A stretch of 24,392 nt of DNA, from contig CAZRKC010000037.1 of NCBI GenBank assembly GCA_964600665.1, positions 1 to 24,392 of the forward strand, written 5' to 3'. A program made the position numbers and the translations under genes. The stretch is from CAZRKC01 sp964600665. GTDB lineage: Bacteria; Bacillota; SLNR01. The notes below the pieces were generated by a model, which worked only from the letters and a program-made list of their open reading frames with translations, was not told the origin of the DNA and searched no databases. Of the stretch, positions 7,680 through 16,220 are shown one piece after another (position 1 is the first letter of the stretch; every line of letters begins with the position of its first letter).

Positions 7680-9554
7680 TTATCCCGCCAACTCGAACTG
7701 GCTGTTGTAGAGATCTGCATAGAACCCGTCTTTTATGATCAAATCTTCATGATTTCCACTTTCGATGATATCACCGTCGTTCATCACCAAAATCAGGTCG
7801 GCATTTTTAATGGTGGACAACCGATGAGCAATCACAAACGAAGTGCGCCCTACGGTCAGCTTATCCATTGCCTCTTGAATCAGGACTTCGGTACGGGTAT
7901 CCACCGAGCTGGTTGCCTCGTCTAGAATCAGCATAGGTGCGTTTTGAATCATCGCCCGAGCAATGGTGATAAGCTGTTTCTGCCCCTGTGAAAGATTTGC
8001 TGTGTCATTCAGCGGAGAGTCATAGCCTCCCGGGAGTGTACGAATAAAGTGGTGCAGTCCTACCGCTTTGCATGCAGCTTTCACCTTTTCGTCACTCACT
8101 CCTTCCTTACAATAAACGATATTCTCTTTAATTGTCCCCTCAAACAGCCAAGTGTCCTGCAAGACCATACCAAACTGCTCGTGGACATTCTCTCGCGGCA
8201 CTTCACTGGTAGGGATACCGTCAAGTAGGATTCCCCCTCCGTCAAGTTCGTAAAAGCGCATCAGAAGATTTACGATCGTGGTTTTACCCGCACCTGTAGG
8301 TCCTACAATGGCAACTTTCTGCCCTGGCTGAATGTGAGCGGAAAAGTCATGGATTATAATTTTATCAGTCGTATAGCCAAATCTCACATTGCGAAATTCC
8401 ACGTCGCCTTTCACTCTCTCAAGTACCTTAGCCTTTTGGCTCTCGTCCACCATTTCTTCCTCGTCAAAGAACTCAAATACACGCTCGCTGGCAGCGGCCG
8501 TTCGCTGCATGTTCTGTAAAGCCTGGGCCAATTGCGAAAGTGGCTGTGTAAACAGACGAACGTACATCATAAATGCCACGATCACACCAAAACTGATACT
8601 CCCGTTCTTCACAAGCACGGCCCCAACTACGCTTACCGCCACATATCCAAAGTTTCCAACGAATGTCATCAGCGGCATCATCAGACCAGACATAAATTGG
8701 CTTTTCCAACCGCTGTCGTACAGCGATTCGTTTACTTCCTCGAACATGCGGATTGCTTCCTTGCCTCCATTATATACTTTCACGACATTATGGCCAGAAA
8801 AGACATCTTCCACTTGGCCATTTGCTACGCCAAGGTCGTTTTGCTGCTGTCTGAAGTATTTCTGTGATTTTCCCATGATAGTAATCATAAGCGTAAACCC
8901 AAGAATGCTTGACACAATCGCAACAAGGGCCATGATCCAGCTATTGTAGAACATCATCATGATTGCTCCGATAAACATGGTGACAGAAGTAACCAAAGTA
9001 CCGATACTTTGGTTCATCGTCTGCCCTATCGTATCCACATCATTTGTCACTCGACTCTGAACATCGCCATAACTCACGCGGTCAAAATATTTGAGGGGTA
9101 ACTTATTGATCTTTTGCGAGATGCCCGTGCGCATATTTCGGCTTATTTTTTGCGTGACAGTCGCCATCATATAGCTCTGCACAAAGCTGAGCGACATAGA
9201 ACCTGCGTAAAAACCCACTAACAGGTAACCGATTTTTGTGATTGCCGAAAGATCAATCGTTGCTAACACCGGTTCACCGTTCACAATCGCAGGCAGGCCT
9301 TTCATAATCTCGTTGGTCATATCTTTCAACCTATCCGGGCTGATGATTTGGAGCAATGTTCCAAAAGCCGCCAAAACAAGCGCTATCATTACGGCAGGTA
9401 GATATTTTTTGCAGTAGGCAATCAGCCGTCCCCACGTTTCTCCGAAATTCTTCGGCTTTTCTACGAATCCATGCCCCATAGGACCTCCACCCATATGCCC
9501 TCCGCCCATCGAGCTTCTGCCAATTGATATTTGATTTGCTTTCTGTTCGCTCAT
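7680..9554 (-). CDS. Heterodimeric ABC exporter, half-transporter with the canonical ATPase site
   Basis: A 624-residue ABC half-transporter with an N-terminal six-helix transmembrane domain (about residues 45-350) and a C-terminal nucleotide-binding domain. The visible motifs are Walker A GPTGAGKTT near 415, the signature in the form LSQGQ, Walker B LILDEATSSVD with the catalytic Glu, and the switch His in IAHRLST near 577. The residues before the first helix are rich in Gly, Met and His (GGGHMGGGPMGHG), as often seen in this subunit of LmrCD/BmrCD/TM287-288-type exporters. It starts inside the stop of the partner gene (ATGA, 9551-9554) with AGGAGG upstream, so the two are translationally coupled. 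Substrates of the family are mostly drugs and lipophilic compounds; the substrate here is unknown. Confidence 0.93.
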   Translation of the reverse strand: MSEQKANQISIGRSSMGGGHMGGGPMGHGFVEKPKNFGETWGRLIAYCKKYLPAVMIALVLAAFGTLLQIISPDRLKDMTNEIMKGLPAIVNGEPVLATIDLSAITKIGYLLVGFYAGSMSLSFVQSYMMATVTQKISRNMRTGISQKINKLPLKYFDRVSYGDVQSRVTNDVDTIGQTMNQSIGTLVTSVTMFIGAIMMMFYNSWIMALVAIVSSILGFTLMITIMGKSQKYFRQQQNDLGVANGQVEDVFSGHNVVKVYNGGKEAIRMFEEVNESLYDSGWKSQFMSGLMMPLMTFVGNFGYVAVSVVGAVLVKNGSISFGVIVAFMMYVRLFTQPLSQLAQALQNMQRTAAASERVFEFFDEEEMVDESQKAKVLERVKGDVEFRNVRFGYTTDKIIIHDFSAHIQPGQKVAIVGPTGAGKTTIVNLLMRFYELDGGGILLDGIPTSEVPRENVHEQFGMVLQDTWLFEGTIKENIVYCKEGVSDEKVKAACKAVGLHHFIRTLPGGYDSPLNDTANLSQGQKQLITIARAMIQNAPMLILDEATSSVDTRTEVLIQEAMDKLTVGRTSFVIAHRLSTIKNADLILVMNDGDIIESGNHEDLIIKDGFYADLYNSQFELAG

Positions 9555-11311
9555 GATGCAAGTTCCTCCTCGCTCAATTGGCTCAAGGCAATTTGCCGAT
9601 ATACCTCGCAGTTCTTCAGCAAATCTTTGTGTTTACCGCGCCCAACAACTTTCCCTTCGTCAAGTACAATAATCTGGTCAGCATCCATAATCGTACCGAT
9701 ACGCTGTGACACAATCATGGTTGTCACACCTGCTGTTTCCTTTTTTAGCATATTGCGAAGTACACGATCTGTTTTGTAATCCAGTGCTGAAAAGCTGTCG
9801 TCAAAGATATAAATCTCGGGCTTACGGCAGACCGCGCGAGCAATGGCAAGACGCTGTTTTTGCCCACCGGACAAGTTTGCCCCACCTTGGGCAATGTGCG
9901 CGTCATAGCCACCTTCCATGCACTCCACAAAGTCCTGGCTTTGGGCTATTGCAACTGCCCGTTGAATATCTTCCAAGGAAAATTGATCTTTGCCATTGTC
10001 ACCATACCCCACATTGGAGGAGACTGAGCCTCTAAAGAGAACTGCCCGTTGTGGGACATAACCGATTATATTGTGCAGCGCTTCCTGCGTATACTCTTTA
10101 ACATTCAAACCATCAACCAGTATTTCTCCCGCGGTTGCATCATAGAAGCGCGGCACAAGGTTAATTAACGTAGATTTGCCGCTGCCCGTAGATCCGATAA
10201 AAGCAATGGTTTCACCTTGTTTTGCAGTAAAGCTCACGTCCGTAAGCACAGCTTCTGCTGCGTTGGGGTATCTGAAGCTGACGTGATTGAATTGAATCTC
10301 TCCCTTAATTCCTTCCACGCCCTTTGTTCGCGTACCATCGAGTATTTTGGGTTCGGTATCCAGTACCTCGTTAAGTCGGTTTGCGGAAACGCTTGCGCGA
10401 GGCAGAATGAAAAAGATCATCACAAGCATCAAGAATGACATCACAACCTGCATGGCATAGCTTGAGAAAACCACCATGTTGGAAAAAAGTATCAACCTAT
10501 CTGTCACACCGGCAGCGTCGATTAGATATGCCCCAATCCAATAAATTGCCAGTGACAGCCCGTTCATAATCATCATCATGACCGGCATCATAAACGCCAT
10601 GGCTCGACTGGTAAAAAGCTGCGTATCCGTTAATTCCTTGTTCGCAGCCTCAAACTTTGCTTCTTGGTAATCCTCCGCATTATAAGCTCGCACCACACGG
10701 AGGCCTGTTAAGTTTTCACGGGTTACGCGATTCATATTATCAGTCAGGGTTTGCATTTTTCTAAACTTCGGTAGGACAAAAACCATAACTAAACCAATCA
10801 GAATGACCAACACGCCAACTGCCACGGCTGTGATAATCGTCCATTCGAAACCTTTCCCAGCAATTTTAGTAATTGCCCACACAACCATAATCGGCGCACG
10901 CAGTATCAGCATCAGTCCCATCGTGATCAGCATCTGCACCTGCGTAATATCGTTGGTGGAACGAGTTATCAGGCTGTCGGTAGAAAAGTTATTGATTTCC
11001 TCCATAGAGAAAGACTCTACCTTGTTAAACAACAAACTGCGCAGCCGTTTTGAAAAAGCAGCCGCAATCCGAGCAACAAGAAAACCGATAATCACCGATG
11101 CCACAATACTTCCCAAGGTGCAAAGCAGCATTTTACCCCCAGCGAACCAAATCTCGTTCAATGCGCTGCCGGGTGTTTGTGTAAGGATTGTGATCTCTGC
11201 CATGTAGTCCGGCATTTTCAAATCCAACCAAACCTGCACCACGACAAAAACCAAAACAAAAAAGGCCATCTCCCATTCTTTCGGCATGAGATATTTGAAA
11301 ATCCTTAGCAT
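9551..11311 (-). CDS. Heterodimeric ABC exporter, half-transporter with a degenerate ATPase site
   Basis: A 586-residue half-transporter, partner of the protein encoded next. It has six transmembrane helices followed by an NBD with Walker A GSTGSGKST and signature LSGGQ. Walker B reads IYIFDDSFSALD, with Asp in place of the catalytic Glu, and the switch position reads SQRIG with Gln in place of His. Those two changes are the hallmark of the degenerate-site subunit in heterodimeric exporters (TM287, LmrC and BmrC type), so together the pair has one active ATPase site. I chose the ATG at 11311. A GTG at 11323 is in frame, but it overlaps the AGGAG site itself, which would then be 11 nt before the ATG. 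The gene lies 18 nt behind the permease gene, in the same operon. Confidence 0.92.
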   Translation of the reverse strand: MLRIFKYLMPKEWEMAFFVLVFVVVQVWLDLKMPDYMAEITILTQTPGSALNEIWFAGGKMLLCTLGSIVASVIIGFLVARIAAAFSKRLRSLLFNKVESFSMEEINNFSTDSLITRSTNDITQVQMLITMGLMLILRAPIMVVWAITKIAGKGFEWTIITAVAVGVLVILIGLVMVFVLPKFRKMQTLTDNMNRVTRENLTGLRVVRAYNAEDYQEAKFEAANKELTDTQLFTSRAMAFMMPVMMMIMNGLSLAIYWIGAYLIDAAGVTDRLILFSNMVVFSSYAMQVVMSFLMLVMIFFILPRASVSANRLNEVLDTEPKILDGTRTKGVEGIKGEIQFNHVSFRYPNAAEAVLTDVSFTAKQGETIAFIGSTGSGKSTLINLVPRFYDATAGEILVDGLNVKEYTQEALHNIIGYVPQRAVLFRGSVSSNVGYGDNGKDQFSLEDIQRAVAIAQSQDFVECMEGGYDAHIAQGGANLSGGQKQRLAIARAVCRKPEIYIFDDSFSALDYKTDRVLRNMLKKETAGVTTMIVSQRIGTIMDADQIIVLDEGKVVGRGKHKDLLKNCEVYRQIALSQLSEEELAS

Positions 11312-11322
11312 TGGCCAATTCA

Positions 11323-11327
11323 CTCCT
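11323..11327 (-). promoter_or_regulatory. Ribosome binding site that decides the start of the degenerate-site exporter gene
   Basis: AGGAG on the minus strand (11327-11323) touches an in-frame GTG and stands 11 nt before the ATG at 11311. A start codon inside its own ribosome binding site is not workable, which favours the ATG. The spacing is slightly long. Confidence 0.5.
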
Positions 11328-11329
11328 TA

Positions 11330-12502
11330 TCATCCTTCATATCGAAGCGCCTCAATGGGGTGCTTCCGTGCCGCCATGTTGGCTGGATAAAGCCCAAAAA
11401 TCAAGCCGATAGCAGAAGAAAAACCCACGGCTATTGCTACCACGCCTACTGACATACTAAACCTGATGGAGCCTGATATCAATGATACAGTGGCAAGGAT
11501 TCCCCATGATAGCAACAAACCGAATATACAACCGAGCAGACTGAGCATAAGCGCTTCAATTAGAAACTGCGTCATGATACTCTTTCTGTCAGCACCGATT
11601 GCTTTGCGGATACCGATTTCCTTGGTGCGTTCTGTCACTGAAACCAACATAATGTTCATGATCCCAATACCACCCACTAACAAAGAAATCGCTGCAATAC
11701 CGCCAAGCAGTAGAGATAGAGTAGCAGCGATTGTTCCCATAGCATCGGAGATGCTGGACATGTTGACCAGCGTAAAAGCATCCTCATCATACTTGAAACG
11801 CTTTAGTAAGTAATTTTCAACAGCAATCTGAGCAATATCGATATCATGCGCAGCGGAGACGGAGAAAGAAGTGATATATGGTTGCCCAGCTATTCTGGCG
11901 TGAACCGTAATGGGAACATAAACAGACATGCCTTCCATCATGCCACTCATCATGGAAGTATCCTCGGCAAGCACACCAATCACTAGAAAATTTCGCCCAT
12001 TGATTGAAATTCTTTCATCCACGACGTTATCCCTGCCGAAAAGTTCATTGACCACATCATACGAGAGCACAACCACATAGGTACTGTTATCAACATCCGT
12101 TGTCTTGATAAATCTTCCGTATGATAACTCCAACCCTTGAATTTCATAGTATGAAGCTGTGGTACCGTAGACAGTCACGGAAGCATCGGAGTATCCATTT
12201 TTGGCAGTCGCAATCATAGTACCGGATGGCGCAATCTGGGCAATTGCCTCATCGGATGCTATCTCAGCAAGATTATCGAGTCGTAGTGGTGAACCCATAT
12301 CCTTTCTGATCGTAACGCTGATCATATCATTACCAAGAGACTCAATTTCATTTGTCACAGCGGCTGTGGCACCATTAACCAGTGAAACCAGCACCACCAG
12401 TGACATTACTCCTATGATGATGCCCAACATGGTTAGAAAAGAACGCATTCTATTTGCGGTGATAGCAGACCAAGCCATCTTTACTGATTGTGCAAACATC
12501 AT
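11330..12502 (-). CDS. MacB/FtsX-type ABC transporter permease
   Basis: A 390-residue permease with the MacB topology. One transmembrane helix at about 17-40 (after AITANRMRSFLTMLGIIIG) is followed by a large extracytoplasmic domain (about 45-265) and three C-terminal helices in the FtsX domain. That domain holds the family signature GGIGIMNIMLVSVTERTKEI followed by GIRKAIGA. It should pair with the ATPase encoded just upstream and the membrane-fusion protein before that. MacB relatives act as mechanotransmitters that drive export from the outer face of the membrane and do not carry the substrate through it. Two ATG codons in tandem (12502 and 12499) are possible starts. The first overlaps the upstream stop codon as ATGA, so translation is coupled. 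Confidence 0.93.
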   Translation of the reverse strand: MMFAQSVKMAWSAITANRMRSFLTMLGIIIGVMSLVVLVSLVNGATAAVTNEIESLGNDMISVTIRKDMGSPLRLDNLAEIASDEAIAQIAPSGTMIATAKNGYSDASVTVYGTTASYYEIQGLELSYGRFIKTTDVDNSTYVVVLSYDVVNELFGRDNVVDERISINGRNFLVIGVLAEDTSMMSGMMEGMSVYVPITVHARIAGQPYITSFSVSAAHDIDIAQIAVENYLLKRFKYDEDAFTLVNMSSISDAMGTIAATLSLLLGGIAAISLLVGGIGIMNIMLVSVTERTKEIGIRKAIGADRKSIMTQFLIEALMLSLLGCIFGLLLSWGILATVSLISGSIRFSMSVGVVAIAVGFSSAIGLIFGLYPANMAARKHPIEALRYEG

Positions 12503-13191
12503 TCCACCTCGCTAACGCGCCCGTCGATGATACGAATCCGGCGCTGAGCTTGATTGGCGATTTCCTCGCTATGGGTAATAAGGACGATCGTATTGCCCGC
12601 CGCATGCAATTCGTGCAATAGCGAAATAATATCCGAGCCTGTCTTTGAATCCAGATTTCCTGTCGGTTCATCCGCAAGTAAGATAGTAGGTTCTGTTACG
12701 AGAGCTCTGGCTATCGCCACGCGTTGCTGTTGACCGCCGGATAATTCGGATGGCTTGTGATGCCCTCTATCGGCTAAACCAACTCGGTCTAAAGCAATAT
12801 TGGTCTTTTCTTTTCTTATACCTAAAGGCAGTCGCTGATAGATTAGAGGGAGTTCCACATTTTCTCTTGCAGTCATCCTTGAAAGTAGATTGAAGCTCTG
12901 AAAAACAAACCCAATTTTCTTGTTGCGTATACCCGCCAGTTCCTTATCAGAATACTTTTCGATTGATTGGCCATCAAGTATGTACTCACCTTCGTCAGTC
13001 ACATCTAGGCAACCAATGATATTCATCATTGTGGTTTTTCCGCTTCCAGACGGGCCGATAATGCTTACGAATTCACCTTCATAAATAGTGAGGCTTGCAC
13101 CATCCAATGCCCGCACTTCCTCACCACCGACATTGTATATTTTTGATACATTTTCCATGATGATTATGGGTTTAGATGTCGCGGACATCAT
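12499..13191 (-). CDS. MacB-type ABC transporter ATP-binding protein
   Basis: A 230-residue ATPase of the LolD/MacB class that energises the FtsX-type permease encoded next. All motifs are intact: Walker A GPSGSGKTT (46-54), Q-loop Q98 in FVFQSFNLL, signature LSGGQQQR (150-157), Walker B LLADEPTGNLD with the catalytic E175, and the switch His207 in LITHSEE. The ADEPTGNLD string is typical of this class. It starts inside the stop of the membrane-fusion protein gene (ATGA at 13188-13191) and ends inside the start of the permease gene (12499-12502), so all three are translationally coupled. Confidence 0.95.
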   Translation of the reverse strand: MMSATSKPIIIMENVSKIYNVGGEEVRALDGASLTIYEGEFVSIIGPSGSGKTTMMNIIGCLDVTDEGEYILDGQSIEKYSDKELAGIRNKKIGFVFQSFNLLSRMTARENVELPLIYQRLPLGIRKEKTNIALDRVGLADRGHHKPSELSGGQQQRVAIARALVTEPTILLADEPTGNLDSKTGSDIISLLHELHAAGNTIVLITHSEEIANQAQRRIRIIDGRVSEVE

Positions 13192-14741
13192 TGTCCACCT
13201 CTCGTAAAAGGATTGCGATTACCGCCGCCTGGCATAGGTATTCCTCCTGGCGCCTCGGTACTGGGCGAACCTACATCCATATATTGAATCACATCACCTT
13301 CGGATAGGCCGCTGATTACTTCCACATTAATTCCATCTGAAATTCCTGTAGTAATTTCGACTCGCGTTCGTTTTTCACCACTCACAGTATAAACATATAC
13401 CCCCGTTGAATCCTCATAAATTGCTACGATCGGAACCAAAAGTACGTTCTCGACACGCTCGACCATGATCACACCGTTGCCATTCATCCCTTCGAAAAAG
13501 TGTTCGTTATAATCCAAAGACAATTCTACCGGGTAAGTCGTAATGTTTCCTGCCGGTGTACCGATTTTTGAGATATGAGCTACCTTTGCAGTGTAGGACT
13601 CGCCCTGGAATGCATCCAAAGTGACAGTAACTTCCTGTCCCAAGACAACGGAGTTTATATCAAGCTCGTCCACATTGATATACATTTTAACTGCTCCGCC
13701 CGTATGTATGGTGAAGGCAACTGAGAATCCAGAACCAGACTTTGCACTGGCACTGCTTGCGTTCCCACCTCCAGTTATAACATGATCCGAGATCATGACC
13801 TCACTAATCAAACCATCATAGTTCGCTATCATTTTGGAGTTACTCATATATAGCAAAACAGCCTGAAGTTGTTTTGCAATGGTCTCTCGTTCTAACTGAG
13901 CTAATTGATAACGGTTAGTCACCACAGCATCATTTAAAGTAAATAAAATGCTGCCCGCGGATATATATGCGTTTTCACTATAATGTACTTTTTTTATTTC
14001 CCCACTATTACCGTACACTGTGATCGGTGCATTAATTTTTGTAATTCCCTCACCAATCAGGGATTTCCCAGCGAAGACCTGCGCAGGTTCATTATATGGG
14101 GACCCTTTATCTGTAAAGGTGATCACATACCCAAATGCTGTTCTTCTTGCAACTTCTCCCGTTTTTGAGGTACCAGGAAATTTCACGGTAACCTCTGAGT
14201 GCAAAGCTAGCTCTTGTTCTGTCGTTATCTCAATCTTCATCAAGCCATCCGTCGAAACAATCGCCAAAGCACCTTGTTCACCAATTACTCCGACAACATC
14301 ATCACCTTTGGAAACAGACAAGTGTTTGATACGGCCTGCCACAGGAGAGTAGATGTATTTTGAAGTCTCTCTGCGGCGGATGGCTCTATCCACCGTGGCA
14401 AGTTCATTTGAGAGATATGCCGCGCGATTTACAAGTGAGTTATAATCAAATGTTGCCAATATGTCGCCTTTCTTAATATTATCGCCTGCTTTGGCAAGTA
14501 CTTGAGATATTGAGATACTATCCGGCAGGTCAATATTCTCCACTTCTTTTGCTTGTAGCGTTCCGCCTCCTGTAATCGTTAATTCTACATCCCCACGGGA
14601 TACTGTATAGGATTGGAAAGGAGCACTTGATGATCTTCCCATTAGGTTGAGAAAAAACGCGACAACCACCACTAAAACAACAGCAGATACCACTACCCAA
14701 GGCCATATTCTCTTCTTTCTATCTGTCTTGTTCATTTGCAT
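13188..14741 (-). CDS. MacA/HlyD-type membrane-fusion protein of the efflux operon
   Basis: A 517-residue adaptor with a short cytoplasmic N-terminus, one membrane anchor (about 12-33, WPWVVVSAVVLVVVVAFFL) and a long extracytoplasmic part. Two lipoyl-like half-motifs are visible, SPVAGRIKHLSVSKGDDV and YDGLISEVMISDHV. Each is preceded by a helical stretch too short for a long hairpin, and a beta-barrel region and membrane-proximal domain follow (about 340-490). The C-terminus is rich in Gly and Pro (PGGIPMPGGGNRNP). At 517 residues it is longer than usual MacA proteins (near 370-400); the second barrel-sandwich-like segment explains the extra length. In Gram-positive relatives the protein probably serves the outer face of the permease, since there is no outer membrane channel. 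The ATG at 14741 has AGGAGG 7 nt upstream. It is the first gene of the efflux operon. Confidence 0.9.
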   Translation of the reverse strand: MQMNKTDRKKRIWPWVVVSAVVLVVVVAFFLNLMGRSSSAPFQSYTVSRGDVELTITGGGTLQAKEVENIDLPDSISISQVLAKAGDNIKKGDILATFDYNSLVNRAAYLSNELATVDRAIRRRETSKYIYSPVAGRIKHLSVSKGDDVVGVIGEQGALAIVSTDGLMKIEITTEQELALHSEVTVKFPGTSKTGEVARRTAFGYVITFTDKGSPYNEPAQVFAGKSLIGEGITKINAPITVYGNSGEIKKVHYSENAYISAGSILFTLNDAVVTNRYQLAQLERETIAKQLQAVLLYMSNSKMIANYDGLISEVMISDHVITGGGNASSASAKSGSGFSVAFTIHTGGAVKMYINVDELDINSVVLGQEVTVTLDAFQGESYTAKVAHISKIGTPAGNITTYPVELSLDYNEHFFEGMNGNGVIMVERVENVLLVPIVAIYEDSTGVYVYTVSGEKRTRVEITTGISDGINVEVISGLSEGDVIQYMDVGSPSTEAPGGIPMPGGGNRNPFTRGGQ

Positions 14742-14776
14742 AAAATCGCCTCCTTACACTTTTATTTGGAAAATCC

Positions 14777-14985
14777 TGATCATTTTGAGTCACTGTTCTA
14801 ATAAATGAGAGCCAGTGCTCCGAGCTCATTGAGCCACTGAATCGACGTTATCGCAATTTTTTATACAGCCTGCCTAAATGAACCCCTGCACCCCATCTCA
14901 AGCAGCTTCCGTGGCATAAACGCTAGTGGCTTTCTAGCTCAAAATAGTGGCTCCTCCCCCCAGACGGGTGGCTCAAACACAATCA
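14777..14985. mobile_element. Ends-only remnant of an IS21-like element
   Basis: Three direct repeats, GAGTCACTG (14787), GAGCCAGTG (14809) and GAGCCACTG (14831), are spaced exactly 22 nt apart. Three copies in the opposite orientation, TAGTGGCTT (14924), TAGTGGCTC (14945) and GGGTGGCTC (14966), are spaced exactly 21 nt apart. The outer borders also match: TGATCATTTTGAG on the left and CTCAAACACAATCA on the right, giving TG...CA ends. Multiple regularly spaced repeats in inverted orientation at the two ends are known for the IS21 family. No transposase lies between the two ends (84 nt). I see no clear target duplication. The family name is inference; the repeat layout is directly visible. Confidence 0.6.
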
Positions 14986-15116
14986 GAAAAGCGGCGCTAT
15001 TGAGCCGGTATATGCATGAAAACATTTCTCGCCAAAAGAATTCACTTCTCGTAAAACCTAGCATCCCTCCGCTTGCTTTTACAGAAAAAGGATATCTCTC
15101 TTTCCTAAACTGAATC

Positions 15117-15160
15117 TAAACAAAACACACTGCGATTGCACACGCAGCGTGTTTTGTTTA
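15117..15160 (-). terminator. Strong terminator behind the two-component system
   Basis: An 18-bp stem with one mismatch (15117-15134 with 15143-15160) encloses an 8-nt loop, 16 nt past the kinase stop. On the minus strand it ends in GTGTTTTGTTTA. Because both arms carry T- or A-rich ends it can act in both directions. It separates the regulator-kinase transcript from the efflux operon. Confidence 0.85.
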
Positions 15161-15176
15161 TCATTTCTGTTCGATA

Positions 15177-16220
15177 TTAAAATATGGGGAGTTCAATATT
15201 GAATACAACATAATTCAGACCACTGATGACACGAATCTCTCCTCTATGCAAATCAACGATTCTCTTTGAAATGGCGAGACCGATTCCTGCTCCTTCCGAG
15301 GAGTGAGAGGTGTCACCTTGATAAAACTTATCAAATATTCTCTTCTCCATTTCGGTACTGATTTCACTACCTGTATTTTTAATAGAAACATGAATTAAAT
15401 TTTGATCCTGATTGATTTTAACCTCAACTAAGCCTCTTACGTTTGCGAATTTTATCGCATTATCCAGGATATTAATCCACACCTGCTTAATCAATTCTTC
15501 GTTAGCAAAACAAAAGAACTCGTCAAAATCGGCACTTATATGCAAGTTTTTATCTGCCCATTTTTTCTCTAAGAGCAATATGCATGTTCTGATCTGTTCC
15601 GAAATATTGACTTGCTGAACACTGGTAAGAATACTCTGGTTTTCAACCTTTGCCAGGTTCAGCACATTCGTTGAAAGCTCAGTAAGCCGCCTGGATTCAT
15701 CAATAATGATATCTAAATACTCTGTCCGTTGCTCGTCCGAAAGATCTTCACGTTTGAGGAGTTTTGCAAATCCGCGTATGGAGACGATGGGGGTTCTGAA
15801 TTCATGTGAAAAGTTATCAACAAAATCAGAACGCAACATTTCCGTGTTTTGCAATTCACTAGCTAATGTGTTAAAACTGTCTACCAGTTCTCTTGTGATA
15901 CTGTGCTTCCCCAAATCAATTCTTGTTTCGTAATGGCCATTTGCAAGGCTATTTAGTGCCTCAATAAACTGGTCAATCAGCCTCGTGGGAGGGCGTCCGA
16001 TCATAATCGAAATCCCAGTACCTATAAAGATACTGGATAACGCCAAAACAGTAATTGGCAGAAGTATATTTGGCTGCTCAATACGCGTTAATATGCCAAG
16101 TCTAAACAACGCGTATATTACGGAGGCGATGATTAACATTGTTATAACTAGTATGACAAACACAAAAATAGCGAATAACAAACTCATCTTGCCAAGTCCC
16201 AATGCCCTATTTCTTTTCAT
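15177..16220 (-). CDS. Intramembrane-sensing histidine kinase
   Basis: A 347-residue sensor kinase. Two transmembrane helices (about 13-37 and 53-74) are separated by only some 15 residues, so there is no external sensor domain; the signal is probably read in the membrane or through a partner. A HAMP-like linker follows (about 76-128). The H-box holds the phosphorylated His139 (DNFSHEFRTPIVSIRG). The catalytic domain has the N-box NILDNAIKFA and the G-box GAGIGLAISKRIVDLHRG. Its start overlaps the end of the response regulator gene by 14 nt. Short-loop kinases of this kind often sit beside ABC transporters and respond to cell-envelope antibiotics. That role is inferred here from the efflux operon 435 nt downstream in the same direction. 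Confidence 0.93.
   Translation of the reverse strand: MKRNRALGLGKMSLLFAIFVFVILVITMLIIASVIYALFRLGILTRIEQPNILLPITVLALSSIFIGTGISIMIGRPPTRLIDQFIEALNSLANGHYETRIDLGKHSITRELVDSFNTLASELQNTEMLRSDFVDNFSHEFRTPIVSIRGFAKLLKREDLSDEQRTEYLDIIIDESRRLTELSTNVLNLAKVENQSILTSVQQVNISEQIRTCILLLEKKWADKNLHISADFDEFFCFANEELIKQVWINILDNAIKFANVRGLVEVKINQDQNLIHVSIKNTGSEISTEMEKRIFDKFYQGDTSHSSEGAGIGLAISKRIVDLHRGEIRVISGLNYVVFNIELPIF

Larger units (their letters stand above)
14742..15176. other. Spacer between kinase and efflux operon
   Basis: It contains the kinase terminator on the right (15117-15160), then a 209-bp element built of IS21-like end repeats (14777-14985), and the ribosome binding site of the efflux operon at the left edge. 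No gene is present. The efflux promoter must lie in or beside the repeat element; no clear -35/-10 pair stands out. Confidence 0.6.

Noticed and set aside
8389..8949. A 186-codon plus-strand frame inside the second half-transporter gene
   Set aside because: Antisense shadow; Ser/Thr-rich translation typical of reverse-read transporter genes.
11312..11323. GTG start at 11323 for the degenerate-site exporter subunit
   Set aside because: The GTG overlaps the AGGAG ribosome binding site, so the ATG at 11311 is the workable start.
14768..14990. Target-site duplication flanking the IS21-like remnant
   Set aside because: The bases directly outside the TG...CA borders do not match each other; GAAAA occurs on both sides but not at equivalent distance.
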